This document shows, one piece after another, positions 17,828 through 27,764 of a stretch of DNA of 64,000 nt. Origin of the DNA: an uncultured Pelagibacteraceae bacterium (GTDB lineage: Bacteria > Pseudomonadota > Alphaproteobacteria > Pelagibacterales > AG-422-B15); assembly GCA_902598405.1 (NCBI GenBank), contig CACKBQ010000004.1, positions 1 through 64,000 on the forward strand. The letters run 5' to 3'. The notes beneath the pieces were generated by a model, which was not told the DNA's origin, did not search any database, and saw nothing but the letters and a program-made list of their open reading frames with translations. Position numbers and translations under genes: made by a program. Each line of letters starts with the position of its first letter. Within the stretch, counting starts at the first letter, position 1.

Positions 17828-18583
17828 ATGTGTTCGATAGTAATTTTAAAACAAAGTGACTCTGAGTGGCCCATTATAATTGGTGCCAATCGAGATGAAA
17901 TGAGTAATCGAGACGCTATACCACCTGGTCGTCATTGGGACGACAGACCACATATTTTTGCAGGCAAGGACATGACGGCGGGCGGTACCTGGATAGGAAT
18001 TAATGATTTTGGTGTTGTCGCTGCAATTATGAATAGAATGAACAGCCTTGGACCTATGGATAATAAAAGAAGTAGAGGTGAATTGGTTCTTGATGCACTA
18101 GATCATGCAGATGCATCTGAAGCATTAAATTCAATAATTGAAATTGAAAAAGACTCATATAGAGGTTTTAACATGTTCATAGCAGATAATTTAAATGCAT
18201 ATTGGATCAAGTCAGATGAAAAAAATTCTGTAATTGAATATTTCAATATCCCTGATGGCTTATCAATTATAACAGCTTATGATCGAAATGATTTAAATTC
18301 TAAGCGCATAAAAACTTATTTATCAAAATTTGCTTTATCGGTTGATCCAAAACCAGGTAAAGATGAATGGCAGGACTGGGAAATGTTATTAGGCAGTACA
18401 TATTCTGATAACAATGATCCTTTGTCAGCAATGTGTGTGAAAACAGACATGGGTTTTCAAACTGTATCTTCAACACTCATCGCTCTACCAAGTTTTCAAC
18501 CCAAGATGGGATCGGCAAAGCCTGTCTACAAATTTGCCAATGGCTCACCAGACTCGGCAAGTTTTATGGAAATGGACATTTGA
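17828..18583 (+). CDS. NRDE-family protein (TANGO2-like)
   Basis: 251 aa. The N-terminus MCSIVILK with Cys2 and the ANRDE motif (NRDE at 21-24), followed by GGTWIGINDFGVVAAI, are hallmarks of the NRDE/TANGO2 family, which resembles N-terminal nucleophile hydrolases. In eukaryotes TANGO2 has been linked to haem or lipid trafficking; the bacterial function is unsettled. There is no signal peptide. Single gene facing away from the patatin gene. Confidence 0.85.
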   Translation: MCSIVILKQSDSEWPIIIGANRDEMSNRDAIPPGRHWDDRPHIFAGKDMTAGGTWIGINDFGVVAAIMNRMNSLGPMDNKRSRGELVLDALDHADASEALNSIIEIEKDSYRGFNMFIADNLNAYWIKSDEKNSVIEYFNIPDGLSIITAYDRNDLNSKRIKTYLSKFALSVDPKPGKDEWQDWEMLLGSTYSDNNDPLSAMCVKTDMGFQTVSSTLIALPSFQPKMGSAKPVYKFANGSPDSASFMEMDI

Positions 18584-18662
18584 GTTCTGTATTTGCTCTT
18601 TAAATTATTGATTTCTATATACTATTTTTCTTAGAAATTACTAAACAAGCTCATATTTAGTA

Positions 18663-18690
18663 TTGTTAGATGATTATGAATTATTATAAT
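18663..18690 (+). promoter_or_regulatory. Candidate sigma-70 promoter for the thiolase/xsc transcript
   Basis: TTGTTA (18663-18668), 16-bp spacer, perfect TATAAT (18685-18690). It lies in the 138-base gap before the thiolase gene, with GGAG at 18711-18714 seven bases before its ATG. AT-rich DNA yields many chance -10 boxes, so only the combination of spacing and location supports it. Confidence 0.45.
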
Positions 18691-18721
18691 CTTCAATCTT
18701 ATTAATAATTGGAGCTTTTAA

Positions 18722-19930
18722 ATGACTGATTGCTATATTTACGACACTGTAAGAACCCCTCGTGGTAAGGGTAAAAAAAACGGAACCCTTCATGAAGTAA
18801 CTGCACTGGAACTTGCAACTCAAGTTTTAAATAATATTAAAGATAGAACAAAAATTGATACAGCAGATGTTGATGATGTTGTACTAGGATGTGTTGCGCC
18901 AGTTGGTGAACAAGGTGCCTGTATTGCAAGAACAGCAGTGTTAAATGCCGACTATGATCAATCAGTTTCAGGTGTTCAGATCAATAGATTTTGTGCATCT
19001 GGTTTAGAAGCTACTAATATGGCAGCTGCACAAGTAATGTCTGGACAGTCACAAATGTCCATCGGCGGCGGTGTTGAGTCTATGTCTAGAGTTCCAATGG
19101 GCTCGGATGGTGGCGCAATGGTTGCTGACCCTTCAGTTGCAATAAAAAATTACTTTGTTCCACAAGGTATTAGTGCAGACTTAATTGCTACCAAATATGG
19201 TTTCTCAAGAGATGATGTAGATAGTTATGCTGTTGAAAGTCAAAAGAGGGCAAAAAAAGCTTGGGATGAAAAAAGATTTTCAAAATCAATAACACCCGTG
19301 AAAGATATCAATGGTTTGACAGTGCTCGATCATGATGAACATATGAGACCTGATGCTACGATGCAATCACTTGGTTCTTTAGATCCATCTTTTGCAATGA
19401 TGGGTGAAATGGCAGGTTTTGATGCTACTATTCAACAACGATACCCTGAAGTTGAAGCTGTTAATCATGTACACACTGCTGGCAATTCGTCAGGAATAGT
19501 TGACGGAGCAGCTGGAATACTGCTTGGAAATAAAGAGATGGGTGACAAATATGGTTTGAAGGCTCGTGCTAAAATCAAAGGTTTTGCTTCAACAGGTTCT
19601 GAGCCAAGCATCATGCTAACTGGTCCTGGTTATGTTTCTGATAAACTACTAAAAAACTTAGGCATGAGCAAAAGTGACATTGACTTGTGGGAGCTTAACG
19701 AAGCATTTGCAGTTGTTGTACTAAGATATATGGAGCATATGGGGATTGATCACTCAGACATTAACGTAAATGGGGGCGCAATTGCTATGGGGCATCCATT
19801 GGGTGCAACTGGAGCTATGATCTTAGGAACTGTACTTGATGAGTTAGAGAGAAGCAATAAGTCTACTGCTCTTGCCACACTTTGTGTTGGTGGTGGTATG
19901 GGAACTGCAACCGTAATTGAGCGCGTTTAA
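18722..19930 (+). CDS. Acetyl-CoA acyltransferase (thiolase, FadA-like)
   Basis: 402 aa thiolase. Nucleophile Cys91 in [10 protein letters not shown], the GHPLGATGA His motif near residue 355 and the second Cys in LCVGGGMG near 388 are all intact. It carries out the last step of beta-oxidation, 3-ketoacyl-CoA + CoA to acetyl-CoA + shortened acyl-CoA. It is paired, 26 bases apart, with a FadB-type multifunctional enzyme, so a degradative role is more likely than biosynthetic. Confidence 0.92.
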   Translation: MTDCYIYDTVRTPRGKGKKNGTLHEVTALELATQVLNNIKDRTKIDTADVDDVVLGCVAPVGEQGACIARTAVLNADYDQSVSGVQINRFCASGLEATNMAAAQVMSGQSQMSIGGGVESMSRVPMGSDGGAMVADPSVAIKNYFVPQGISADLIATKYGFSRDDVDSYAVESQKRAKKAWDEKRFSKSITPVKDINGLTVLDHDEHMRPDATMQSLGSLDPSFAMMGEMAGFDATIQQRYPEVEAVNHVHTAGNSSGIVDGAAGILLGNKEMGDKYGLKARAKIKGFASTGSEPSIMLTGPGYVSDKLLKNLGMSKSDIDLWELNEAFAVVVLRYMEHMGIDHSDINVNGGAIAMGHPLGATGAMILGTVLDELERSNKSTALATLCVGGGMGTATVIERV

Positions 19931-19956
19931 TAACTTAAAATTTTAGGACAATAATC

Positions 19957-22149
19957 ATGGCTGATGTAACTTATGAAATAGATAGCGACGGTGTTGCCGT
20001 TGTAACGTGGGATTTGGAAAATCGTTCAATGAACGTTTTAAATTTTCAATCTCTTGGTGAATATAGATCAATTATTGAGAAATTAATCTCAGATGAGTCA
20101 GTCAAGGGTATTGTTCTCAGAAGTGCAAAAGATGCATTCATAGCTGGCGCAGATTTAACTTCATCTGAAGTTTTTGGTTTTGATAGCGTTCAAGAAGATA
20201 AAGTTAAAGCTGCAGAAAAAATTTATAATGGCAACATGGACATGCAGCTATTGTTCAGAAGCATGGAAACATCTGGCAAGCCATTCGTAGCTGCGATAAA
20301 CGGTCATGCTTTAGGTGGTGGGTTTGAAATATGTCTCGCCTGTCACTATCGTGTAGCGATAGATAATGATAAAATTCAGATTGGACAACCTGAAGCGAAA
20401 GTTGGTTTGATACCTGGTGCAGGTGGAACTCAAAGAGTTCCTAGACTTGCCGGTGTAACTCAAGAGATAATGGGCTTTCTACTAGCAGGTACTCCGTTTA
20501 CTCCAAAAAAAGCTCTAAGTGCTGGCCTTATTAACGAAGTCACAGACGCAGATAACTTAATTAATGCAGCAAAAAAATATATTGTGGATGGCGGAAAATC
20601 AGTTCAACCATGGGACGAAAAAGGTTTTAGGTTTCCGGGGGGCCTTCCTTATACCCCAAAAGGCGCAATGATTTGGGCTGCGGCATCATCTTCATTGAGA
20701 AAAAATTCTTATAATAACTATCCTGCACAAACTGCAATCCTTTCTGCTGTTTATGAAGGCGTTCAGGTGCCGATTGATGCAGCACTGAGAATTGAAGCGC
20801 GTTATTTTACAAAAGTTGTAATGGATCCTAGATCTCAAAATATGGTTCGAAGTCTTTTTGTAAATATGCAAGCTTTGAGCAAAGGCGCAAGAAGACCAAA
20901 AGATTTTGATAAATATGATGTTAAAAAGATTGGAATTCTTGGTGCAGGCTTAATGGGCGCAGGAATTGCCTATGTTACTGCTAAAGCAGGCATTGAAGTT
21001 GTATTAATTGATATGGATCAAGCTGCGGCAGAAAAAGGAAAAGAATATTCTACTAAGATTTTAGATAAACAATTAAGTAAGAAAAAAACTACTGAAGAAA
21101 AAAAAGAAAAGCTATTAAGTCTCATTACGCCTACAACTGATTACTCTCTTCTAAAGGGCGCAGATCTTATTGTAGAGGCAGTATTTGAAAATAGGGATAT
21201 AAAAGCAGATGTAACCGCTAAAGCAGAAGCGCAAATATCAGAAACTGCTGTATTTGGTTCCAATACATCTACTTTGCCAATTACAGGTCTAGCTCAAAAT
21301 TCTAGCCGTCCTGCAAACTTCATAGGTATTCATTATTTTTCACCAGTAGAGAGAATGCCTTTAGTTGAGATCATCATGGGAAAAGAAACTTCTCAGGAAA
21401 CATTGGCAAAAACAATGGATTACGTTCAAAAAATTAGAAAGACTCCAATTGTTGTAAACGACAGTAGGGGTTTTTACACTAGTCGTGTATTTGGTACATA
21501 CACTGGCGAAGGTGTTGCAATGTTAGCAGAAGGTATAAAACCAGCTTTAATTGAAAATGCTGGTAAAATGACAGGCATGCCAATGGCTCCACTAGCTCTT
21601 TCTGATGCTGTGGCATTGGATCTTGCATGGAAAGTAACAACTCAAACGAAAAAGGACTTTGAAGCTGAAGGCAAAGAGTTCCCAATAACTCCGATGTATT
21701 CAATTATGGAAGAAATGGTTGAAAAGCAAGGCAGGTTTGGGAAGAAAAACAATAAAGGTTTTTATGAGTATCCTGAAAATGGAAAAAAATACCTATGGCC
21801 TGAACTTTCTAACCTATGCAAAGAAAGTGACGATCAACCAGATGTTGAGGAATTAAAGAAAAGATTTCTATATATACAAGCACTTGAAACAGCTAAATGC
21901 TATGAAGAAAACGTACTAACAGATGTTAGAGATGCGGACATTGGCGCAATACTAGGTTGGGGCATGGCACCATGGACCGGAGGTCCACTATCCTTCATCG
22001 ATATGGTTGGTGTTAAAGAATTTGTGGCTGAAGCTGATAAACTCGCACAAAAATATGGAGAAAGATTTACTCCATGTAAAATGCTTCGTGATATGGCGGC
22101 TAAAAATGAGAGTTTCCACAAGGGCGGTAGCTCTAGTCAAGCAGCTTAA
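19957..22149 (+). CDS. FadB-like enoyl-CoA hydratase / 3-hydroxyacyl-CoA dehydrogenase fusion
   Basis: 730 aa. The N-terminal crotonase domain (1-190) has INGHALGGGFEICLA for the oxyanion hole and catalytic Glu, plus QPEAKVGLIPGAGGTQR. The dehydrogenase domain begins with the NAD-binding GILGAGLMGAG near 328, then IHYFSPVERMPLVEI and a C-terminal helical domain. It hydrates enoyl-CoA and oxidises the hydroxyacyl-CoA. It functions with the adjacent thiolase as a beta-oxidation complex in the cytoplasm. Length is normal for FadB/FadJ. Confidence 0.92.
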   Translation: MADVTYEIDSDGVAVVTWDLENRSMNVLNFQSLGEYRSIIEKLISDESVKGIVLRSAKDAFIAGADLTSSEVFGFDSVQEDKVKAAEKIYNGNMDMQLLFRSMETSGKPFVAAINGHALGGGFEICLACHYRVAIDNDKIQIGQPEAKVGLIPGAGGTQRVPRLAGVTQEIMGFLLAGTPFTPKKALSAGLINEVTDADNLINAAKKYIVDGGKSVQPWDEKGFRFPGGLPYTPKGAMIWAAASSSLRKNSYNNYPAQTAILSAVYEGVQVPIDAALRIEARYFTKVVMDPRSQNMVRSLFVNMQALSKGARRPKDFDKYDVKKIGILGAGLMGAGIAYVTAKAGIEVVLIDMDQAAAEKGKEYSTKILDKQLSKKKTTEEKKEKLLSLITPTTDYSLLKGADLIVEAVFENRDIKADVTAKAEAQISETAVFGSNTSTLPITGLAQNSSRPANFIGIHYFSPVERMPLVEIIMGKETSQETLAKTMDYVQKIRKTPIVVNDSRGFYTSRVFGTYTGEGVAMLAEGIKPALIENAGKMTGMPMAPLALSDAVALDLAWKVTTQTKKDFEAEGKEFPITPMYSIMEEMVEKQGRFGKKNNKGFYEYPENGKKYLWPELSNLCKESDDQPDVEELKKRFLYIQALETAKCYEENVLTDVRDADIGAILGWGMAPWTGGPLSFIDMVGVKEFVAEADKLAQKYGERFTPCKMLRDMAAKNESFHKGGSSSQAA

Positions 22150-22198
22150 ATAAGACTACTATATAACTTATAACTTTTACTGATTTGAGAGGATCTAT

Positions 22199-23521
22199 AT
22201 GGCAAATACCACACCTACGACTAATTCTTTGGAAAACTATTTTTTACCTTTTACTGCAAATAAAGACTTTAAGAAGGATCCAAGATTATTAGACAGAGGT
22301 GAGGGAGTATACTACTGGAATCATAAGGGCGACCAGGTAATAGATGCTTCTTCAGGTCTATTTTGTGTTCCATTGGGACATGGCAGAAAAGAAATAGCTG
22401 AAGCTGTTCATCAGCAATTATTAAAATTAGATTACTCTCCTAGCTTCCAAGTTTCTCATTTACCTGCTTTTGCATTAGCTGAAAAGGTAGCAAATCTTCT
22501 ACCGGGAGATTTAAACAATGTCTTCTTTACAATTTGTGGATCTACTGCAATTGACTCTGCAATTAAAATAATTCAGGCTTATCAGCACGCAATTGGACAA
22601 TCGCAACGTGTAAGGTTTGTGTCAAGAGAACGCGCATACCATGGTGTAAATATCGGAGGAACCTCATTAAGTGGCATGATTAAAAACCGTGAGATATTTA
22701 CTGCAACAATGCCTGGAGTTATTCATTTAAGACACACTTGGTTAGAAGAAAATAAATATACAAAAGGTCAGCCGCAACATGGAGCTCATCTTGCTGAGGA
22801 TCTTCAAAGGTTTGTTGAAATGTATGGTCCCGAGTCAATTGCTGGGTGTTTCGTCGAACCCATTGCTGGTTCAACAGGAACAATTGTTCCCCCTATTGGA
22901 TATTTAGAGAGGTTGAGAGAGATTTGTGATAAATATGGGATTGTTCTTGTTTTTGATGAAGTCATCACTGGTTTTGGTAGAACAGGAAAATCATTTGGGG
23001 CTGTAAAATACAATGTACAGCCTGATATGATTACAATGGCAAAGGCAATTACTAATGGAGCGCAGCCTATGGGGGCAGTTGGTGTTTCAGATAAAATTTA
23101 CAATGCGATTGTTGATAATGGACCAGAGCACGGAGTAGAGTTTTTTCACGGATATACTTACTCAGGTCATCCAGCTTGTGTAGCAGCATCTCTTGCTACT
23201 TTAGATGTATATGAAAAAGAAGATGTGTTCGCAAGAGCAGAAAAGATGTCGCCATACTTTATAGATGCAGTTTTTGATGCATTTCAGGATATACCAATTG
23301 TTACAGACGTAAGAGCGGATGGAATGATGGCTGCTTTTGATCTAGCAGTTGATAAAAATCCTGGTGTGAGAGGATATGATGCCCAAAAGAAAACATTTGC
23401 TAATGGTGTTCACATAAAATTTACTGGGGATGCTGGTATAGTTGCCCCTGCATTAATTGCTGAAGAAAAACATATAGATGAAATGCTTCAAAGAATTAAA
23501 GAGGTCTTAGTAAAATACTAG
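22199..23521 (+). CDS. Class III omega-aminotransferase, probable taurine or beta-alanine:pyruvate aminotransferase
   Basis: 440 aa PLP enzyme. VFDEVITGFGRTG (Asp253) and the PLP lysine K282 in ITMAKAITNGAQ mark class III aminotransferases; YHGVNIGGTS and IHLRHTW are closest to beta-alanine:pyruvate transaminases. With xsc two genes downstream, and ald further on, the likely substrate is taurine (to sulfoacetaldehyde, pyruvate to alanine), or both taurine and beta-alanine. The usual SGSEA motif reads CGSTA, which is unusual. GAGAGG precedes the ATG as ribosome-binding site. It lies 8 bases ahead of the DMGDH-like gene. Confidence 0.85.
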   Translation: MANTTPTTNSLENYFLPFTANKDFKKDPRLLDRGEGVYYWNHKGDQVIDASSGLFCVPLGHGRKEIAEAVHQQLLKLDYSPSFQVSHLPAFALAEKVANLLPGDLNNVFFTICGSTAIDSAIKIIQAYQHAIGQSQRVRFVSRERAYHGVNIGGTSLSGMIKNREIFTATMPGVIHLRHTWLEENKYTKGQPQHGAHLAEDLQRFVEMYGPESIAGCFVEPIAGSTGTIVPPIGYLERLREICDKYGIVLVFDEVITGFGRTGKSFGAVKYNVQPDMITMAKAITNGAQPMGAVGVSDKIYNAIVDNGPEHGVEFFHGYTYSGHPACVAASLATLDVYEKEDVFARAEKMSPYFIDAVFDAFQDIPIVTDVRADGMMAAFDLAVDKNPGVRGYDAQKKTFANGVHIKFTGDAGIVAPALIAEEKHIDEMLQRIKEVLVKY

Positions 23522-23529
23522 CAACTTAT

Positions 23530-25974
23530 ATGTCAAAGCTTCCTTCACACACAGAGGTTGTTATTATTGGAGGAGGCATTGCTGGTACAAGCATTGCATA
23601 CCACCTTGCAGAGAGAAATGTTCAGGTCACACTTGTTGAAAGAAAGAGTTTAACTTGTGGCACAACTTGGCATGCAGCTGGATTGGTTGGTCAATTAAGG
23701 GCAACAAAAAATCTTACAAAAATGGCCAAGTATTCAACGGAGCTCTATCATAAGCTTAATCAGAAAGAAGATCTATCTGCTGGATTTTTGATAAATGGTT
23801 CAGTTTCTATTGCGGAAAATGAGGGGCGTTATCAAGAAATGAGTAGAGGCGCATCAATGGGTCGAAGTTATGGCTTAGAAATAAATGAAATTTCAATTGA
23901 TGAAGTAAAGGAGAAATACCCACTTCTCGATACAAAGCATGTTAAAGGAGCATGGTTTTTGCCTCAAGACGGGCAAATTAACCCGGTAGATATTACAATG
24001 TGCCTTGCAAAAGAAGCAAGACGAATGGGTGCTAACATTATTGAAAATAATAAAGTCATTTCAATCGAACAAGAAGGTGACAAGGTCACAAAAGTTATTA
24101 CACAACAAGGTGATATTACATGTGATAAGATTGTTATATCTGCTGGAATGTGGAGTAGGGAAGTAGGTAAAATGTGCGGGGTGAATATACCTCTGCATGC
24201 ATGTGAACATTTCTATGCTGTAACTGAATATTCAGAAGATATACCAAAAAATTTACCCATCTTAAGAAACCCAGATGCCTATATTTATGTGAAGGAGGAC
24301 GCCGGAAAACTTTTAATAGGCGCCTTTGAAAAGAAAGCAAAGCCTTGGGGCATGAACGGTATTCCTGAAGATTTCGAATTTGATAGTTTACCAAACGACC
24401 TTGATCATTTCGGACCTATTTTAATGGAAGCAATGGATAGGCTTCCAATATTGAATGAGCTTGGCATTAAAACATATTTTAATGGACCTGAGAGCTTCAC
24501 ACCTGATGATAGGTATTACTTAGGCAAAGTGCCTTACAAAGAAAATATATTTGTTTCTACTGGCTTCAATTCAATAGGAATTCAATCTGCTGGAGGAGTT
24601 GGCAAAGTTATGGCTGATTGGATCATAAATGACAAAAGTAAGATTGATTTGTGGGATGTAGATGTCGCTAGAGTATTAGATTTTCAAGATGATAATGAAT
24701 ATTTAAGAGAAAGAAGCTCTGAAACGCTTGGGCTCTTGTATGCTGTGCATTGGCCATACTATCAATTTGAAACGTCAAGAAACAAAATTAAATCTCCACT
24801 CTATAACCAACTTGAAAAAGAAGGAGCTTGCTTCGGAGAAGCGGCTGGATGGGAAAGGCCAAATTGGTATACCAATAATGGTCAAAGACCTCAATATCAA
24901 TACTCGTATCATAAACAAAATTGGTTTGAAAATGTAAGGAGTGAATGTATTGCAGTAAGAAATGATATTGGCTTATTTGAACTTACATCTTTCTCTAAGT
25001 TTATTATTCGAGGAGATGATGTAGTTAATTTTTTAAACTATATGTGTGTAAGTGAAATGAATGTACCAATTGGGCGAATTATATATACACAAATGTTAAA
25101 TGACGAAGCTGGAACAGAAGGAGACATTACTTTTACAAGAATAAGTGAAAATGAATTTATGTTTGTTACGGGTCCAACTTCACACAATAAAGACTATTAC
25201 TGGTTATTATCTCATTCAAAAAAATTTAAAAATATAGAAATTATTGATGTTACTAAACAATATGGCTGTCTTTCAATAATGGGACCCAATTCAAGGGAGC
25301 ACCTTCAAAGAATATGTAATGAGGATATTTCAAATGAAACATTACCGTTTGGATTTTCTAAGAAAATAAATCTTGTTGGCGCTGAATGTAGGCTTCATAG
25401 AATTACATACGTTGGCGAGTTGGGTTTTGAAATATACATCCCTTATAATAATTTGGAAAAAGTATTTGATGTTGTTTATGCAAAAAATGGAAAGAGCCCA
25501 GTAAAACTTGCAGGCTATCATGCACTAAATTCACTGAGAATGGAGAAAGGGTATCTTCATTGGGGGCATGATATTGGAGTTGAGGAAAACCCTTTTGAAG
25601 CGGGTGTTGGATTTTGTGTAAACTTTAATAAGAAGATGCCTTTTTTAGGACAGGCAGCACTTGAAGAAAAGAAGAAGTCTGGTCTTAGTAAAAGAAAAGT
25701 AAATTTTGCATTATCTAACAATGACTTATTGATTTATCACAATGAGCCAATCTATTTTGACGGTAAGATTGTTGGTGAAATTTCTTCAGGTATGTATGGT
25801 TTCTATTTAGACAAATCCCTAGGCATGGGTTACATTTCAAACAATGATAGTTACTCTGTTGAGGAAATGATGAGTCATCAAAAATTTGAAATTGAAGTTG
25901 CTGAAACTAAATATTCTGCAGAGGGGTCAATAAATTGTTTTTATGATCCAGGCAGAGAAAAAATATTAGTGTAG
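23530..25974 (+). CDS. DMGDH/sarcosine-dehydrogenase-like FAD oxidoreductase fused to a GcvT domain
   Basis: 814 aa. The N-terminal DAO domain has GGGIAG at 14-19 and GTTWHAAGL, where His48 matches the histidine that binds FAD covalently in dimethylglycine dehydrogenase. A middle FAO-type linker is followed by a GcvT-like aminomethyltransferase domain (about 430-800; GCLSIMGPNSREHL, YVGELGFEIYIP). These enzymes demethylate N-methyl amines and hand the one-carbon unit to tetrahydrofolate. Its place between the aminotransferase and xsc suggests N-methylated taurine or a related amine as substrate; that is inference. Confidence 0.85.
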   Translation: MSKLPSHTEVVIIGGGIAGTSIAYHLAERNVQVTLVERKSLTCGTTWHAAGLVGQLRATKNLTKMAKYSTELYHKLNQKEDLSAGFLINGSVSIAENEGRYQEMSRGASMGRSYGLEINEISIDEVKEKYPLLDTKHVKGAWFLPQDGQINPVDITMCLAKEARRMGANIIENNKVISIEQEGDKVTKVITQQGDITCDKIVISAGMWSREVGKMCGVNIPLHACEHFYAVTEYSEDIPKNLPILRNPDAYIYVKEDAGKLLIGAFEKKAKPWGMNGIPEDFEFDSLPNDLDHFGPILMEAMDRLPILNELGIKTYFNGPESFTPDDRYYLGKVPYKENIFVSTGFNSIGIQSAGGVGKVMADWIINDKSKIDLWDVDVARVLDFQDDNEYLRERSSETLGLLYAVHWPYYQFETSRNKIKSPLYNQLEKEGACFGEAAGWERPNWYTNNGQRPQYQYSYHKQNWFENVRSECIAVRNDIGLFELTSFSKFIIRGDDVVNFLNYMCVSEMNVPIGRIIYTQMLNDEAGTEGDITFTRISENEFMFVTGPTSHNKDYYWLLSHSKKFKNIEIIDVTKQYGCLSIMGPNSREHLQRICNEDISNETLPFGFSKKINLVGAECRLHRITYVGELGFEIYIPYNNLEKVFDVVYAKNGKSPVKLAGYHALNSLRMEKGYLHWGHDIGVEENPFEAGVGFCVNFNKKMPFLGQAALEEKKKSGLSKRKVNFALSNNDLLIYHNEPIYFDGKIVGEISSGMYGFYLDKSLGMGYISNNDSYSVEEMMSHQKFEIEVAETKYSAEGSINCFYDPGREKILV

Positions 25975-25985
25975 AAAGTATAGTT

Positions 25986-27764
25986 ATGACTAAAATGACG
26001 ACAGAAGAAGCATTTGTAAAAGTTTTGCAAAAACACGGAATACAGCACGCATTTGGAATAATTGGATCTGCATTCATGCCAATTTCCGATTTATTTCCAA
26101 AGGCAGGTATTACTTTCTGGGACGTAGCTCATGAAAATAACGGCGGTATAATCGCAGACGGCTATACTAGAGCGACAGGAAAAATGTCTATGTGCATTGC
26201 ACAAAATGGCCCAGGCATTACTAACTTTGTTACGCCAATAAAAACTGCATACTGGAATCACACTCCAATGCTTCTAGTTACTCCACAAGCGGCTAATAAA
26301 ACTATAGGACAAGGTGGCTTTCAGGAAGTAGAACAAATGGCATTGTTTAAAGATATGGTTTGCTACCAGGAGGAAGTGAGAGATCCTACTAGAGTTGCCG
26401 AAGTACTAAATCGAGTAATTTCAAAAGCATTCAAAGGTTCTGCTCCAGCACAAATAAATATTCCTCGCGATATGTGGACACAAGTTATAGATATCGAGTT
26501 ACCGCCAATAATAAAATTTGAAAGACCATCAGGAGGAATCGAAGCAATAAAAGAAGCGGCAAAACTTCTATCTAATGCTGACTTTCCAGTAATATTATCA
26601 GGAGCAGGGGTGGTCTTAGCTGATGCAATCAATGACTGCAAAGCTTTAGCTGAAAAATTAGACTCACCTGTTGCTTCTGGCTATCAACATAATGATAGTT
26701 TTCCAGGTAGTCATCCACTTGCAGTGGGGCCTTTAGGTTATAACGGCTCAAAAGCTGCTATGGAGTTAATTTCTAAAGCAGACGTTGTTCTTGCCTTAGG
26801 AACTAGACTAAACCCATTTTCAACATTACCTGGTTACGGAATAGATTATTGGCCAAAAGATGCAGCTATTATTCAGGTTGATATAAATTCTGATAGAATT
26901 GGATTAACAAAAAAAGTTTCAGTAGGTATATGCGGTGATGCAAAACAAGTTGCTCAGCAATTATTAAATAGTCTTTCTCCTGAAGCGGGAAACAAAAATA
27001 GAGATGAGAGAAAAGCTCTAATTCATCAAACCAAATCTGCTTGGTTACAAACATTGAGTAGTATGGATCATGAAGATGACGATCCTGGAACGTCATGGAA
27101 TGAGGAAGCTAGAGTAAGGGATGCAGATCGCATGTCTCCTCGCATGGCTTGGAGGGCTATACAGAATGGCTTACCAAAAAATGCAATAATTTCATCCGAC
27201 ATAGGCAATAACTGCGCAATAGGAAATGCTTATCCAACATTTGAGGAAGGTAGAAAATATTTAGCTCCAGGTCTTTTTGGGCCTTGCGGTTATGGCTTCC
27301 CTTCAGTTTTAGGAGCTAAAATAGGCTGTCCAAATATTCCTGTTGTTGGTTTCGCTGGAGATGGAGCTTTTGGTATAAGCATGAACGAAATGACATCTTG
27401 TGCTAGGGAAGAATGGCCTGCAATAACAATGGTGATATTTAGAAACTATCAGTGGGGCGCCGAAAAAAGAAATTCGATATTATGGTATGACAATAATTTC
27501 GTCGGTACCGAACTAGATCCTGAATTAAGCTACGCAAAGGTTGCAGAAGGCTGCGGATTGAAGGGTGTTATAGTTAAAACCATGGATGAGCTGACAAATT
27601 CACTCAGAGCTGCGTGTGAAGAACAGTCAAATGGAGTTACAACTTTTATTGAAGTTATTTTAAATCAAGAGCTTGGGGAACCTTTCAGACGAGATGCAAT
27701 GAAAAAACCAGTTGAAGTTGCCGGCATCAATCCTGATGATATGAGCCAAGAGCAGCACGGTTAA
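25986..27764 (+). CDS. xsc: Sulfoacetaldehyde acetyltransferase
   Basis: 592 aa ThDP enzyme. It matches Xsc closely along its length (MTTEEAFVKVLQKHGI, GIIGSAFMPISDLFPKAG, TPQAANKTIGQGGFQEVEQM). ThDP-activating Glu50 (AHENNG) and the GDGAFGISMNE metal/diphosphate motif are intact. Xsc turns sulfoacetaldehyde + phosphate into acetyl phosphate + sulfite in the cytoplasm. It ends the five-gene run from the thiolase. No pta lies nearby, so acetyl phosphate must be handled by a gene elsewhere. Its stop shares TTAA with the convergent methyltransferase gene. Confidence 0.95.
   Translation: MTKMTTEEAFVKVLQKHGIQHAFGIIGSAFMPISDLFPKAGITFWDVAHENNGGIIADGYTRATGKMSMCIAQNGPGITNFVTPIKTAYWNHTPMLLVTPQAANKTIGQGGFQEVEQMALFKDMVCYQEEVRDPTRVAEVLNRVISKAFKGSAPAQINIPRDMWTQVIDIELPPIIKFERPSGGIEAIKEAAKLLSNADFPVILSGAGVVLADAINDCKALAEKLDSPVASGYQHNDSFPGSHPLAVGPLGYNGSKAAMELISKADVVLALGTRLNPFSTLPGYGIDYWPKDAAIIQVDINSDRIGLTKKVSVGICGDAKQVAQQLLNSLSPEAGNKNRDERKALIHQTKSAWLQTLSSMDHEDDDPGTSWNEEARVRDADRMSPRMAWRAIQNGLPKNAIISSDIGNNCAIGNAYPTFEEGRKYLAPGLFGPCGYGFPSVLGAKIGCPNIPVVGFAGDGAFGISMNEMTSCAREEWPAITMVIFRNYQWGAEKRNSILWYDNNFVGTELDPELSYAKVAEGCGLKGVIVKTMDELTNSLRAACEEQSNGVTTFIEVILNQELGEPFRRDAMKKPVEVAGINPDDMSQEQHG

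Noticed and set aside
18584-18721. Gap before the thiolase gene checked for RNA genes
   Set aside because: Apart from the promoter-like elements it is plain AT-rich sequence with no stable folded structure visible.
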